Positions 43,926 through 52,107 of a stretch of DNA of 60,059 nt are shown here, one piece after another (position 1 is the first letter of the stretch; every line of letters starts with the position of its first letter). This DNA comes from Ectopseudomonas oleovorans. Lineage in GTDB: Bacteria; Pseudomonadota; Gammaproteobacteria; Pseudomonadales; Pseudomonadaceae. Location: the NCBI RefSeq assembly GCF_003052605.1, contig NZ_QASO01000035.1, forward strand, positions 1-60,059, read 5' to 3'. The notes under the pieces were generated by a model. The model made no database searches. It was not told the origin of the DNA and was given only the letters and a program-made list of their open reading frames with translations. The position numbers and the translations under genes were made by a program.

Positions 43926-44400
43926 TCCTCGCGTAAAGAAACAACCCATCGCTGGCGTTTACCTTCACGATCTCTTCTACGAAATCAGTGAGGAGATTGG
44001 GTACACCTATGACGTCGCTGGTAGCTATATCGATCACCTTACCGATCTGATTGACCTCTGGTCACAGCAGGGCTTCATCGAAATCTACTCAGAGACCGCT
44101 GATCGCAGCTGGGGTCGAATTAAAGACTCCAATTCGGTTCCAGGTTCAACGCCTTGGTATACGGGCCTTTACCACGCTAGGCTCGTTAAGAATGGCGAGA
44201 ATGATCCGCTGGTTGTGGTGGTATTTGAGGAGCAGGATGAGGGTGGCAAGGTGCATCATGTTGCCAGCATCCGATTTATGCTCGACCACTCCGATATGTT
44301 TGGGGAGGGCGGTGAGAAGTTCAGCACGGACAAGATGAAGCAAATCCGTCGCCGGATTGATGATTTCATCATGCGGGCTGGGCGCCCCACAGTCGTTTGA
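43906..44400 (+). CDS. Hypothetical protein (164 aa)
   Basis: Mixed alpha/beta protein starting at ATG 43906 (MPVPPSDPRVKKQPIAG); aromatic and acidic residues are rich in the first half (YLHDLFYEISEEIGYTYDVAG). Nothing recognisable in the body. It overlaps the 58-residue upstream gene and therefore likely works with it. ATG at 43876 in the same frame is an alternative that would overlap more. Confidence 0.6.
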   Translation: MPVPPSDPRVKKQPIAGVYLHDLFYEISEEIGYTYDVAGSYIDHLTDLIDLWSQQGFIEIYSETADRSWGRIKDSNSVPGSTPWYTGLYHARLVKNGENDPLVVVVFEEQDEGGKVHHVASIRFMLDHSDMFGEGGEKFSTDKMKQIRRRIDDFIMRAGRPTVV

Positions 44401-44469
44401 CCGTACAGCGCTCCTGCCCTGAAGCCTCCCAGTCCAATCTAAGTCCTGATTCTGCTGACTCTCTGGAGT

Positions 44470-44874
44470 TCAGCAGGTAAGGGTTTTACCAGCCGTCCGT
44501 ACTCGCCTGAGATCCAATATCTCATCAACGGCGTCTGCGATTGGCGTAGTCCCCTCGTTCATCGCTCTGACCTGTTGAACCATGCCCACGGCTGTAACGA
44601 TTGCGTTCAGTCTGTCGCCGGGTATTTTCTTGGCAATTGTTAGTGCTAGCTCTTCATCGGTGATGTTGTAGCGTTTACACCTATCATCCGCCCGAAGCTC
44701 ACGCTCTGCTCTGAAATGTCGTCCCAGGGCCATGGTCACCTCCACTTTGGATATGTGTCCCTTCAGCTTAAGCTGATGCCGTCTAGACCTGCATCCAGGT
44801 GGGCCAGATTTCCGGCGAGCGGTGGTGTCGTATGTCGTCAACCTGGCCAGTTCACGGAGAAGGTATGAAGCCAT
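44470..44874 (-). CDS. Hypothetical basic protein
   Basis: About 134 residues from ATG 44874; the C-terminal 90 residues (KVEVTMALGRHFRAERELRA, ADAVDEILDLRR) have the composition of a true protein. A longer version from GTG 44994 would overlap the divergent gene at 44959. No domain recognised. Confidence 0.5.
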   Translation of the reverse strand: MASYLLRELARLTTYDTTARRKSGPPGCRSRRHQLKLKGHISKVEVTMALGRHFRAERELRADDRCKRYNITDEELALTIAKKIPGDRLNAIVTAVGMVQQVRAMNEGTTPIADAVDEILDLRRVRTAGKTLTC

Positions 44875-44958
44875 TGCGGTGGTAATCTTGAGAATCTCTA
44901 GTGCAGCTGAAGCGTCATTGCAGGCGTGCACGCCATTGACCTCAAACGGCAGGTATCG

Positions 44959-46164
44959 ATGAAGAAAGCTTCTGATGGCGCCAATACACACCACTTGATC
45001 GGTTCGGCTGTCAGAGCCCTAGACCCCGTCTTTACCACTGGCAATATCAGCTCAGCATTCGCCAGCTCTCAGCTACTGACAGAGCGGGCCAGTGCTCAAT
45101 TGGCCATGGCAGCAATAGAGCCCTTGGGCTCTACATATTCAGCTACTATTGCCGCCGCCAGTGCTGCAATCCGTGATGCGCTAAAGCCCAGCCTGGCAAT
45201 GCAGGCCGTACTGGACTCAATCCGTCCAATTAAGGACATGCACTCACAGCTTTTCCAGGCTTCAACAATTTCCGCTGAGCTCCGCGCACAGGTCGCCGAG
45301 CTAACTCAAGTTGGCCAGATCGCCAAAGAGATGGCCTCGGTTCAGTCCCTTCTCAGCACCTCTGTCTTGGCGGACGCCAAGTCAATTCGTGAGATGTTGG
45401 GCGTGATGGAGCCCTTGGCAGGCTCCTCGCGGGTGGCCGCAGAGCTTGCGGCAATTGCGACTGCAAATTCGTTCAGTACCTATCCTAAGATGGCTGAGCT
45501 TCTCTCAATGGGGTCATCCCTGTTGACGGCAGGCAGCCTGGCTGAAGCGGAAGCGTTGGAGTGGGACAGACCTGCTTCTAGCCAGCTGCTTTCGACCATT
45601 GCAGCAGCAGCTGAAACTCTTAGAACGGCACCTGCGCCCGCTCCGCACCTGACCGACCTGCCTGCTGCCAGCAATGATGTTGACGGGTGGCAGGCCACCA
45701 CACAGCAGCAACTCCAGGGTGAACTGGCTGATGCTGCATCGACCGGAGACCTGTCAAAGCTAAGCCCGGCAGCAAAAGCCTTTTTCAAATGGTTTTGCAG
45801 GTTTATACAAGTATTGGTCGCCTACCTTGCCATCCAGAATGCTGTTCGCGAAGAGTTGTGTTTTATACAGCCCAAGTTGCTACCAGGCATGACAGCAGGG
45901 CAAATGGGTAAGACCGTGCGACGGGAGATGTGCTCAGCGGCATTCATCCCAGATGGAGACTTTCGTTTTGTGAAGGGCGAAGGCGTGCGGTTAAGAGGAG
46001 GGCCAGGCACTAAGTCTGAGATCCTACCTATTCACTTGGTCGATGGGCAGATCGTAGAGGTGCTTGATGCCAGTAACCCGGACTGGCTGCATGTAGTTGT
46101 GGTCGCAGGGGGATCAGAGGGCTGGGTGTCAAGAAAGTACACGCGTAAGTTCACACTGAATTAA
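44959..46164 (+). CDS. Ala-rich helical protein with C-terminal SH3-like domain
   Basis: 401 residues from ATG 44959. The first ~230 residues are Ala/Ser-rich helices with recurring A-I-x-x-A and S-x-L patterns; one hydrophobic segment follows (FFKWFCRFIQVLVAYLAI, about 275-292), then a bacterial SH3 domain (VRLRGGPGTKSEILPIHLVDG ends before DWLHVVV, EGWVSRKYTRKF). SH3_3 domains usually bind cell-wall or peptide ligands. The protein may be membrane-anchored. Function unknown. Confidence 0.7.
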   Translation: MKKASDGANTHHLIGSAVRALDPVFTTGNISSAFASSQLLTERASAQLAMAAIEPLGSTYSATIAAASAAIRDALKPSLAMQAVLDSIRPIKDMHSQLFQASTISAELRAQVAELTQVGQIAKEMASVQSLLSTSVLADAKSIREMLGVMEPLAGSSRVAAELAAIATANSFSTYPKMAELLSMGSSLLTAGSLAEAEALEWDRPASSQLLSTIAAAAETLRTAPAPAPHLTDLPAASNDVDGWQATTQQQLQGELADAASTGDLSKLSPAAKAFFKWFCRFIQVLVAYLAIQNAVREELCFIQPKLLPGMTAGQMGKTVRREMCSAAFIPDGDFRFVKGEGVRLRGGPGTKSEILPIHLVDGQIVEVLDASNPDWLHVVVVAGGSEGWVSRKYTRKFTLN

Positions 46165-46268
46165 TATACCCATATATTGAGGGAGCCAACATCCCTCAAC
46201 AATCAAATCCAGCATTGAATGGCCAGCTCTGGCCGGATATGCCCCTTCAGTTTTCATTAGGAATCCGC

Positions 46269-46625
46269 ATGTCGATCATTGCCGAGTACAAAGCCCTCGA
46301 AGCCCAAATCGCTGAGCAGCAGGCCCGCCTCGAAGCCCTCAAAAACGACCAAAAGCTTCAGAAAGAGATCGAGTTTGAAAACAAACTCCGCGCCTTGCTC
46401 GCCGAGTACAACTACTCGCTGCGCAACGTAATCGCGCTGCTTGATCCGAACGCCGGTAAGACCGCTGCGGCCCCTGCGAAAGGTGCTCGCCGCGAGCGCA
46501 CCGTTAAGATTTACAAAAACCCGAACACTGGTGAAGTGGTTGAAACCAAGGGCGGCAACCACAAAGTGCTGAAAGCCTGGAAAGCTGAATACGGCGCAGA
46601 TGTCGTGGATGCCTGGCTGCAATAA
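46269..46625 (+). CDS. MvaT/MvaU-family H-NS-like silencer
   Basis: 118 residues. An N-terminal coiled coil (MSIIAEYKALEAQIAEQQARLEAL, oligomerisation) leads to KEIEFENKLRALLAEYNYSLRNVIALLDP, then the basic DNA-binding tail TVKIYKNPNTGEVVETKGGNHKVLKAWKAEYG, all diagnostic of Pseudomonas MvaT proteins. These coat AT-rich DNA and silence it. On an AT-rich island it probably controls the element's own genes and may form heteromers with the host MvaT/MvaU. The start at 46269 matches the family. Confidence 0.92.
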   Translation: MSIIAEYKALEAQIAEQQARLEALKNDQKLQKEIEFENKLRALLAEYNYSLRNVIALLDPNAGKTAAAPAKGARRERTVKIYKNPNTGEVVETKGGNHKVLKAWKAEYGADVVDAWLQ

Positions 46626-46645
46626 ACTCGTTTCGAGTTGATCTG

Positions 46646-46668
46646 AGGGCCGCGAAAGCGGCCCTTTG
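46646..46668 (+). terminator. Terminator after the MvaT-family gene
   Basis: AGGGCCGC pairs with GCGGCCCT around GAAA and is followed by TT. Confidence 0.75.
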
Positions 46669-46684
46669 CATTTGCGGAAGAGAC

Positions 46685-47044
46685 ATGACGCGTAGTGAAC
46701 AACGAAGGCTCTGGGCGATTGCACTGGACGAATACGGTGCTGAGGCCTTGGAGCAGAATGTGCTCGGTTGCCTAGAGAGAATTCTGGCCGGCGACCTGGC
46801 GCAAGAGCTTCCGAGCCATGTCAGTGCCGAAGGATTGGCTCAGCTGGTGGGGATCCTGCTGAGCAATATCGAGAGTGGGGAGCGACCGCTCCTAGGTGAG
46901 CTATGGCCACTGTACCGACAGCATTTCCTTGTTCTGCGATACCTTCAACGCCGGCTGACATTTTCTCTCCTGTCCGACCTCCCCGCAGACCTCGTCCCCA
47001 ATGGGATGCTTAGGTTTAAAGCTCAAGCAGATTTTGGCGTCTGA
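46685..47044 (+). CDS. Hypothetical helical protein (119 aa)
   Basis: All-helical prediction, acidic, no known motif (WAIALDEYGAEALEQNVLGC, LWPLYRQHFLVLRYLQRRL). ATG 46685 has GCGGAAGA upstream. It lies directly after the MvaT terminator and ends convergent with the TIGR02391-type gene. Confidence 0.6.
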   Translation: MTRSEQRRLWAIALDEYGAEALEQNVLGCLERILAGDLAQELPSHVSAEGLAQLVGILLSNIESGERPLLGELWPLYRQHFLVLRYLQRRLTFSLLSDLPADLVPNGMLRFKAQADFGV

Positions 47045-47076
47045 GCCCACGACCCCGCCTCAAGAAAACTCTGCCT

Positions 47077-47886
47077 TCAGGGTGTCATCTTGCGAACGCC
47101 ATCGAGCTTGCGGTGCATGAGCGACACCATTGAGAAAATGTCCAAGGCGTCCTGTTCAGACATCGGCCAGTTGAGTTTGGTCGCATGCGCGAGAGGGTTT
47201 CGGACAGCGCCGAACAGGCCGATCAACAAGTTGGCAAAGCCTTTTTGCTCGCTTTTCTCCGACTCGGTATTCAGTGGCCCCAGTGCCAATAATGGGTTCT
47301 GCCCAAGGAATGCCTGGGTCACTAGATCATTGCCGTCGCAGCCAAGACCTGTCAGATCACGGATTCTCTGCGCAACGCCCTTCGTTGCTGCGAAGACCGC
47401 ATGAAAGCAGTTTTCGTCTAGCAGCTCAGAGCGGCAGTACTTGAAGACTTCCTCGTGCACGGAACGTGCTTCCAGGGCGGCCTTCAGGCGGCCTGCTCGT
47501 GCGCGGGCTGCGTCCAGTGTCGCGGCTCGATCCGTACGGCCAACCTGGCCGTCATCCCGCACATAAAAGCCTGAGAATGCGAGAACAACGTTGAGCTCAT
47601 CTCGACGCCACGTGAATGCGGTTCGATCACGTGCATAGCTCACCGGGTTCATTGCAACGTTGATGAACTGAATCACATGGTTGCCCGCCTGGCGTTCGTT
47701 TTGGCTTGTGGCAAAGGCGTTGTAGAGGCGCTTCCATTTGGTATTGCCTGGATCAACGTCAGCAGCCCCAATCTGTTGCAGCAGCCGCCCTATCTGTGTG
47801 CCACTTAGGCCGCGTTCTGTATCGGCCAGCACTTGCGAAATAGCTTCCAGGTGCTGCGAGCTGAAAGGCTCGATTCGAGTTCCCAC
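47077..47886 (-). CDS. TIGR02391-type protein
   Basis: 269 residues from a GTG start (GGGGAG eight bases upstream). The C-terminal ~130 residues show the TIGR02391 (Hypoth_Ymh) pattern: CRSELLDENCFHAVFAATKG, TGLGCDGNDLVTQAFLG, NLLIGLFGAVRNPLAHA. The RNPLAHA has the R-x4-H spacing of HEPN-type RNases. The family is frequent in phage and defence loci, so a role in defence is plausible but unproven. Confidence 0.8.
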   Translation of the reverse strand: MGTRIEPFSSQHLEAISQVLADTERGLSGTQIGRLLQQIGAADVDPGNTKWKRLYNAFATSQNERQAGNHVIQFINVAMNPVSYARDRTAFTWRRDELNVVLAFSGFYVRDDGQVGRTDRAATLDAARARAGRLKAALEARSVHEEVFKYCRSELLDENCFHAVFAATKGVAQRIRDLTGLGCDGNDLVTQAFLGQNPLLALGPLNTESEKSEQKGFANLLIGLFGAVRNPLAHATKLNWPMSEQDALDIFSMVSLMHRKLDGVRKMTP

Positions 47887-48174
47887 AGTGTTTTCTCCCC
47901 AGGCAAGTGATGCAAAGCGTTGGCTATCATGCCGCTGTTCGATGCCCTAAGGCACCGCCTGGCCGCTCGGCGCAGATCTGTTATGCTTCCGGGCATCCAT
48001 AGGTGCAGCCGCTGTCGTCTGTCTAGCGAGCCGTTTGGCCATAAGCCCCTTGCTTGAGTCGAAGCACTAGACAAAAGGGGGGCTACTTCACTAGAATCTG
48101 AGTTGTAGGCGCTTGGGCTAAATCGTCAGCAGGTTAAGAGCACCACTGAAGATCCAAGGGCAATGAAGTACATG
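47887..48174. other. Non-coding gap between divergent and following genes
   Basis: No gene supported. A TATGCTTC -10-like box lies near 47980. The 5' part should hold the promoter for the TIGR02391-type gene. Nothing like a tRNA or CRISPR is seen. Confidence 0.5.
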
Positions 48175-48206
48175 AAAAGGCCACCCCTAAAGGGTGGCCT
48201 TTTCCT
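48175..48206. terminator. Strong terminator downstream of the Abi-type gene
   Basis: AAAAGGCCACCC pairs with GGGTGGCCTTTT around CTAAA; on the minus strand it follows the stop of the gene ending at 48207 and has an A/T tail on either side. Confidence 0.85.
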
Positions 48207-49187
48207 TTATGGGGTCGGATAAAAGTAGCCGATGACCTTTTTCTCGTGCTCGATCTGAATGGGCTTCCGATCCTTCATTATCAGCTTCATCCCCCACGAT
48301 TTGGTCAAGCTGCTCAGCCGTACGCTGTCATGTGCATGGCAGCGCCTGAAGCAATCCAAGCCTTCAGCCGACATCAAGAACAACGTCTTCTGGTGAAATT
48401 CAGCGCGCTGTTGATCCTGCGCGCGTTCGCTTGAGATCCAGTAGAGCATCTGCGTTGCCCGCTGATACAGCATGTTCAATCGTTGGAATACTTCGGCCTC
48501 CGTGGTCGGCGCAGGGTGCTCGACGCTCAGCACAATTCCTTTTGCTTGCTTTTTCTCTTCAAGGATATCTGACAGCTTCCACAGGGGCTCAAAGTGAGCA
48601 ACCCGGTTTCTGAGAGATCGCAGCGTTTCGAGTCGAGCGTAGATACGACCGACATGCTGCTGGTTCTTCCAGTGGGCAGCGTTTGAGGCGTATTTGTGAT
48701 TGGGGATGATTTGAGGCATCAGGGTGTCCCAGGGGAGGGACAGATCCATCAAGGGAGCCCAAAAGCCCAGTGTCATACTTGAGACGACAGTGTTAGGGCT
48801 CACCGGAATAGCTTTGGGAGTGTGAACCCTGCTCCTGGTGGCGTGATTCCAGGACTTGTCGTGAGTGATGTCCTTGACCTTGTCCAGGCTCTTGCTGCCC
48901 AGTGGTAGGACGCTGTACCAATCATTGGAGTCTGCACTGCCAGTGACCCTCGTGGGGAAATTTGCCTTGGCATAGCGACTCATGACCAAGTGCAGCCTGT
49001 TACGCAGTGCTACCTCAACAAGACCCGTCAGCCGCATGAAATTGCTGGAGAGAACCTCATTCCAGCAATAGATCCCATACAGCTCCTCTTGGGTCGCTGG
49101 CCGGAAGAAATTCGTGTAAGAGGACAGGCGCGCACTGGAAATCGCATCCAGAGAAGCTGCAATCTGAGAGGGTGTTGGGTTGTACAT
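48207..49187 (-). CDS. Abi-family (HEPN-type) abortive infection protein
   Basis: 326 residues. The pattern LTGLVEVALRNRLHLVM in the N-terminal third and RSLRNRVAHFEPLW near residue 200 are the hallmarks of Abi_2/AbiD-F-like proteins; RNRVAH carries the R-x4-H HEPN RNase motif. Such proteins often give abortive infection against phage. The start at 49187 (ATG after a TTG) is chosen with GCGGGA upstream. It lies in the accessory cluster with several unknown genes. Confidence 0.8.
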   Translation of the reverse strand: MYNPTPSQIAASLDAISSARLSSYTNFFRPATQEELYGIYCWNEVLSSNFMRLTGLVEVALRNRLHLVMSRYAKANFPTRVTGSADSNDWYSVLPLGSKSLDKVKDITHDKSWNHATRSRVHTPKAIPVSPNTVVSSMTLGFWAPLMDLSLPWDTLMPQIIPNHKYASNAAHWKNQQHVGRIYARLETLRSLRNRVAHFEPLWKLSDILEEKKQAKGIVLSVEHPAPTTEAEVFQRLNMLYQRATQMLYWISSERAQDQQRAEFHQKTLFLMSAEGLDCFRRCHAHDSVRLSSLTKSWGMKLIMKDRKPIQIEHEKKVIGYFYPTP

Positions 49188-49240
49188 CAAGAGTCCCGCT
49201 ACTAAGGCTAGGTAGAAAATAGTGAGCGTGCTGCCTGCGC

Positions 49241-49909
49241 TTACTCGACCATGATGGGGCCAAACATCCCGGTGTTGATCAGGGCCTCCCAGATCTTCTT
49301 CATTTTCTGGCCAGTGTCTTGATTCACGAACAGCGACGAGCGACTTCCGTTCGGTTTACCCAGGAAATAGCCACGCATGGTCTCCCATGTCTCGCCCACT
49401 TCCGCCACCTTCCAGAACTGAAGCTCCCTCTCCAGCAACAGCGGCATCGCCAGCGAAATCGGAATCATGTTGTTGAGCAGATCTCGCCCCCAGTCACATC
49501 TCACCAAAATGGCTGTAGTTTCGGGGTGGTAGAACTTCACATCGAGTCGTTCGGCTGAGATGTGGGCGACACCGGTTCGAGGGAGTTTCTTAACGGAGTC
49601 GATCACTGCCTGACCGTCGTTATAGGGGCAGGTGATGAATCCGTGGGCGAAGAACTTCGTATGATCTAGCCCTTCGTAGCCGCATTCACGGCTCGGCCTT
49701 GTGACTGGAAAACGACTTCGGTTGTTGCTGACCAGAGGGTGCCAGGTAGGGTAGGCATCCACCACCGGCCCAAGCTCATGGGTAAGATCCCAAAGCGTCT
49801 CCTTGGCGTGTCTTCTCTCTACGTCATTCGCGTACATGGACGGAGGCACCAGGTAGCGCTCGGCTTCCTCGTAATTGCGTTCTGCTGATTCGTCCGCTCG
49901 GAATGCCAT
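49241..49909 (-). CDS. Hypothetical protein (222 aa)
   Basis: Mixed protein starting MAFRADESAERNYEEAERYL. Segments such as FFAHGFITCPYNDGQAVI and LLERELQFWKVAEVGETWETM are not matched to a known family. It is 54 nt upstream of the Abi gene on the same strand, so the two are probably co-transcribed. Function not assigned. Confidence 0.6.
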   Translation of the reverse strand: MAFRADESAERNYEEAERYLVPPSMYANDVERRHAKETLWDLTHELGPVVDAYPTWHPLVSNNRSRFPVTRPSRECGYEGLDHTKFFAHGFITCPYNDGQAVIDSVKKLPRTGVAHISAERLDVKFYHPETTAILVRCDWGRDLLNNMIPISLAMPLLLERELQFWKVAEVGETWETMRGYFLGKPNGSRSSLFVNQDTGQKMKKIWEALINTGMFGPIMVE

Positions 49910-50092
49910 TGCTCACCCCATTGCTATTGATTGGTTGAGGTCATGATTCTCCATGTTCGCGCATAAAGCAATCACTTTATGCGCCAAGTGTTGATTTCAT
50001 GATTGGAGTGAGTTGAAATGGCTCTGCGAGGGGCGTCAGCAGACCTCTTCTATGTCCCCCAAACCTGTACGCCAACTCACCAAGGAAGAGCC

Positions 50093-50665
50093 ATGACCGC
50101 TACGCCGCTTCGCGACATCATCATTCGCGACCTAGGCCAAGAGGCCTACGCGGACTACGCCAGCTATCAGGAGAATGACCTGGAGCTGATTGCTGAAACT
50201 GCAACGCGAACCCTCGTCTCGATTCCCCGTGCGGCGGGCCACTGCGTAATGATCAGTGCGGGCTTCGTTGCAGCTCTGCGGGCCAGTGAGGTGCCTGCTG
50301 TCGTCATCCTGGGTGACCTCTTGATCGACGGAAAGCATGTTTTCCGCTGCAACGACAATCTGCCCCGCCCAACGCATGATGATGAGATCGTCGACGCTAC
50401 CTGGGATGGGCACGCCTGGGTGATGATCGGAGAAAGCATCTGCGATCTGTCGATCTTCCGGACTGCCTACGAGCTCGCGCAGCCGAATCGGCTCAGCGAC
50501 TACATCCTGAGGTACTTCGGTGCCGGAAAAGGTGCTTTCATGTGCTATCCCCACCAGCTACCGCCTGGGATGGAATTTGTTCCCAAATTCGCCCTCACGG
50601 ATGACCAGGTTTATGGGCTTCTGGAGGGGCTGTCATACCAGGCGCGTGCACTACAGCAGCAATAG
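50093..50665 (+). CDS. Possible transglutaminase/papain-like protein
   Basis: 190 residues from ATG 50093 (AAGGAAGAG upstream). A Cys (GHCVMISAGFVAALRA), a His (WDGHAWVMIGES) and an Asp (SICDLSIFRTA) occur in the order and spacing of transglutaminase-like cysteine enzymes, with a beta strand before the His. There is no signal peptide. The call is from residue pattern only. It precedes a small membrane protein by 24 nt. Confidence 0.5.
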   Translation: MTATPLRDIIIRDLGQEAYADYASYQENDLELIAETATRTLVSIPRAAGHCVMISAGFVAALRASEVPAVVILGDLLIDGKHVFRCNDNLPRPTHDDEIVDATWDGHAWVMIGESICDLSIFRTAYELAQPNRLSDYILRYFGAGKGAFMCYPHQLPPGMEFVPKFALTDDQVYGLLEGLSYQARALQQQ

Positions 50666-50689
50666 AGACTGCCCACCAAGGAGGGTGCT

Positions 50690-50965
50690 GTGAAGGACTA
50701 CTTTACCGAAATTTTGTATGTGATCGCGCTTTCGAAGCGAACTCAGGTGGCCCTCATTCTGGGTGTCGTTTTCTTTGTGGGCATCAGCTTGGTGGGCGAG
50801 TTCTATGTGTCCCGGCTTCACTTCTCTGGCCCGCTCGCTGGGCTGGAGCAAGCCGTCATTCCGAAGCTGATGAAACGTTACGACAAGGTCGCACTCATTG
50901 CGCTGATTTCGTTCTGGGTGGTCGCGTTCAAGTGCTATAGGCGTGACAAGCGTCGCTTCCTGTAG
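50690..50965 (+). CDS. Small two-helix membrane protein
   Basis: 91 residues from GTG 50690 with AAGGAGGG upstream. Two hydrophobic segments (TQVALILGVVFFVGISLVG and VALIALISFWVVAF) flank a charged loop; the tail is very basic (KCYRRDKRRFL). It is likely translated with the preceding gene. Role unknown. Confidence 0.6.
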   Translation: MKDYFTEILYVIALSKRTQVALILGVVFFVGISLVGEFYVSRLHFSGPLAGLEQAVIPKLMKRYDKVALIALISFWVVAFKCYRRDKRRFL

Positions 50966-51294
50966 CGAGCAGGCACTAGGCTGAGTTGTGACCCTGAAAC
51001 GGTACGCAATTGACGACCAGCCGCCCTGGATTGTGTGAGGAATCAGAAGCTCCCACCATCCAGGAGCTTTTCATGGAAATCCAACTTCACTGATCGTCTG
51101 CTCGGTGCTGTTCGTTTGGTGCTGGCGTCGACGGGGGCCCAGCAGTCTCACTACGCTGATGCTGGCTCTGTGCGTGGCGTTTACGGTCGTACGTGCCTGC
51201 TCGCTCAATAAATTCTGAGGCTGCTAGCAGGGTTCGGCGAGTGAAGTGCATTTGGTCAGACATGGCGTACTCCAGTGCCGAGGTCAGGCAAGGG
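50966..51294. other. Non-coding gap
   Basis: No supported gene. AGAAGCTCC/GGAGCTTTT around 51050 could be a weak hairpin. A 37-codon GTG frame at 51105-51218 encodes a hydrophobic peptide but has no ribosome site. Confidence 0.45.
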
Positions 51295-52050
51295 CTATAA
51301 GGTAGGCTCTGGGGCCGGAGATGGCGCTGGCTTGCGAACGGTACGAACCACCATCACCGTGCCGCGCATCTCCACATCGAACAGCTCCGAGGTGCGGATC
51401 AGATCGCCCAGTTTTTGGTAGCCGTAGTTCACAACCGAGAACGAGCTGTTGTTGTGTATGTAGTCCGACACCCTACTCAGTAGCGACCAACCATCATCAC
51501 CAGCGGTCTGGTCTGCGGCATTGCGAAGCAGCCGAACAAGGGAGGTGTCGCAGCGCAGCTCGTTGCGGGTTTTCTTCTTCGGCTGCTCATCAGCGGACGC
51601 CTTATCGTCATCGGGAGCGCGAACCAGGTTCTCCACGTAGATAAACGAGGTGCATGCATGCACGAAGGCAGATGGTGTCTTCTTCTCGCCAAAGCCATAC
51701 ACCGGAAAGCCACTCTCTTGCAGGCGCAGAGCCAGTGGCGTGAAGTCGCTATCGCTGGTCATCAGGGCAAAGGCGTCGATGTTCTTGCTGTACAGCAGAT
51801 CCATCGCATCGATGATCATGGCCGCGTCGGTGGCGTTCTTGCCCTTGGTGTAGGCGAACTGCTGCATGGGGCGGATAGCGAATGGATGGAGCCGCTCAAC
51901 CCAACCAGAGAGGCCGTCGCTCTTCCAGTCACCATGAGCATGTCGTACGTTGACCATGCCGTATTTGGCGAGCTCTTCCAGCACACCCTCAATGGCGTTG
52001 TGACTGACGTTGTCGCAGTCGATCAGTAGGGCGATGCGTTTCTGTTGCAT
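51295..52050 (-). CDS. NYN-domain nuclease with C-terminal LOTUS/OST-HTH domain
   Basis: 251 residues. The NYN (PIN-like) metal-acidic residues appear in ALLIDCDNVSHN, NATDAAMIIDAMDLLYS and ALMTSDSDFTPLALRLQ; a basic linker (EQPKKKTRNEL) leads to an OST-HTH-like domain (LVRLLRNAADQTAGDDGW to SELFDVEMRG). NYN-LOTUS proteins are RNA-binding or RNA-cleaving. Their role in bacteria is little studied, but several occur in islands. The start at 52050 is the only fitting ATG. Confidence 0.85.
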   Translation of the reverse strand: MQQKRIALLIDCDNVSHNAIEGVLEELAKYGMVNVRHAHGDWKSDGLSGWVERLHPFAIRPMQQFAYTKGKNATDAAMIIDAMDLLYSKNIDAFALMTSDSDFTPLALRLQESGFPVYGFGEKKTPSAFVHACTSFIYVENLVRAPDDDKASADEQPKKKTRNELRCDTSLVRLLRNAADQTAGDDGWSLLSRVSDYIHNNSSFSVVNYGYQKLGDLIRTSELFDVEMRGTVMVVRTVRKPAPSPAPEPTL

Positions 52051-52107
52051 GGGGACTTCCTTGTTGGTGAAGGCAGGACACTAATAGTGATAGTAAAAGG
52101 AGGTGGA

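Noticed and set aside
48100..48170. Possible tRNA or small RNA before the 48175 terminator
   Set aside because: No cloverleaf can be folded and no conserved T-loop is present; the terminator serves the minus-strand Abi gene.
51105..51218. 37-codon GTG frame coding a hydrophobic peptide, Hok-like in size
   Set aside because: No ribosome site, no regulator RNA seen, and composition alone is not enough.
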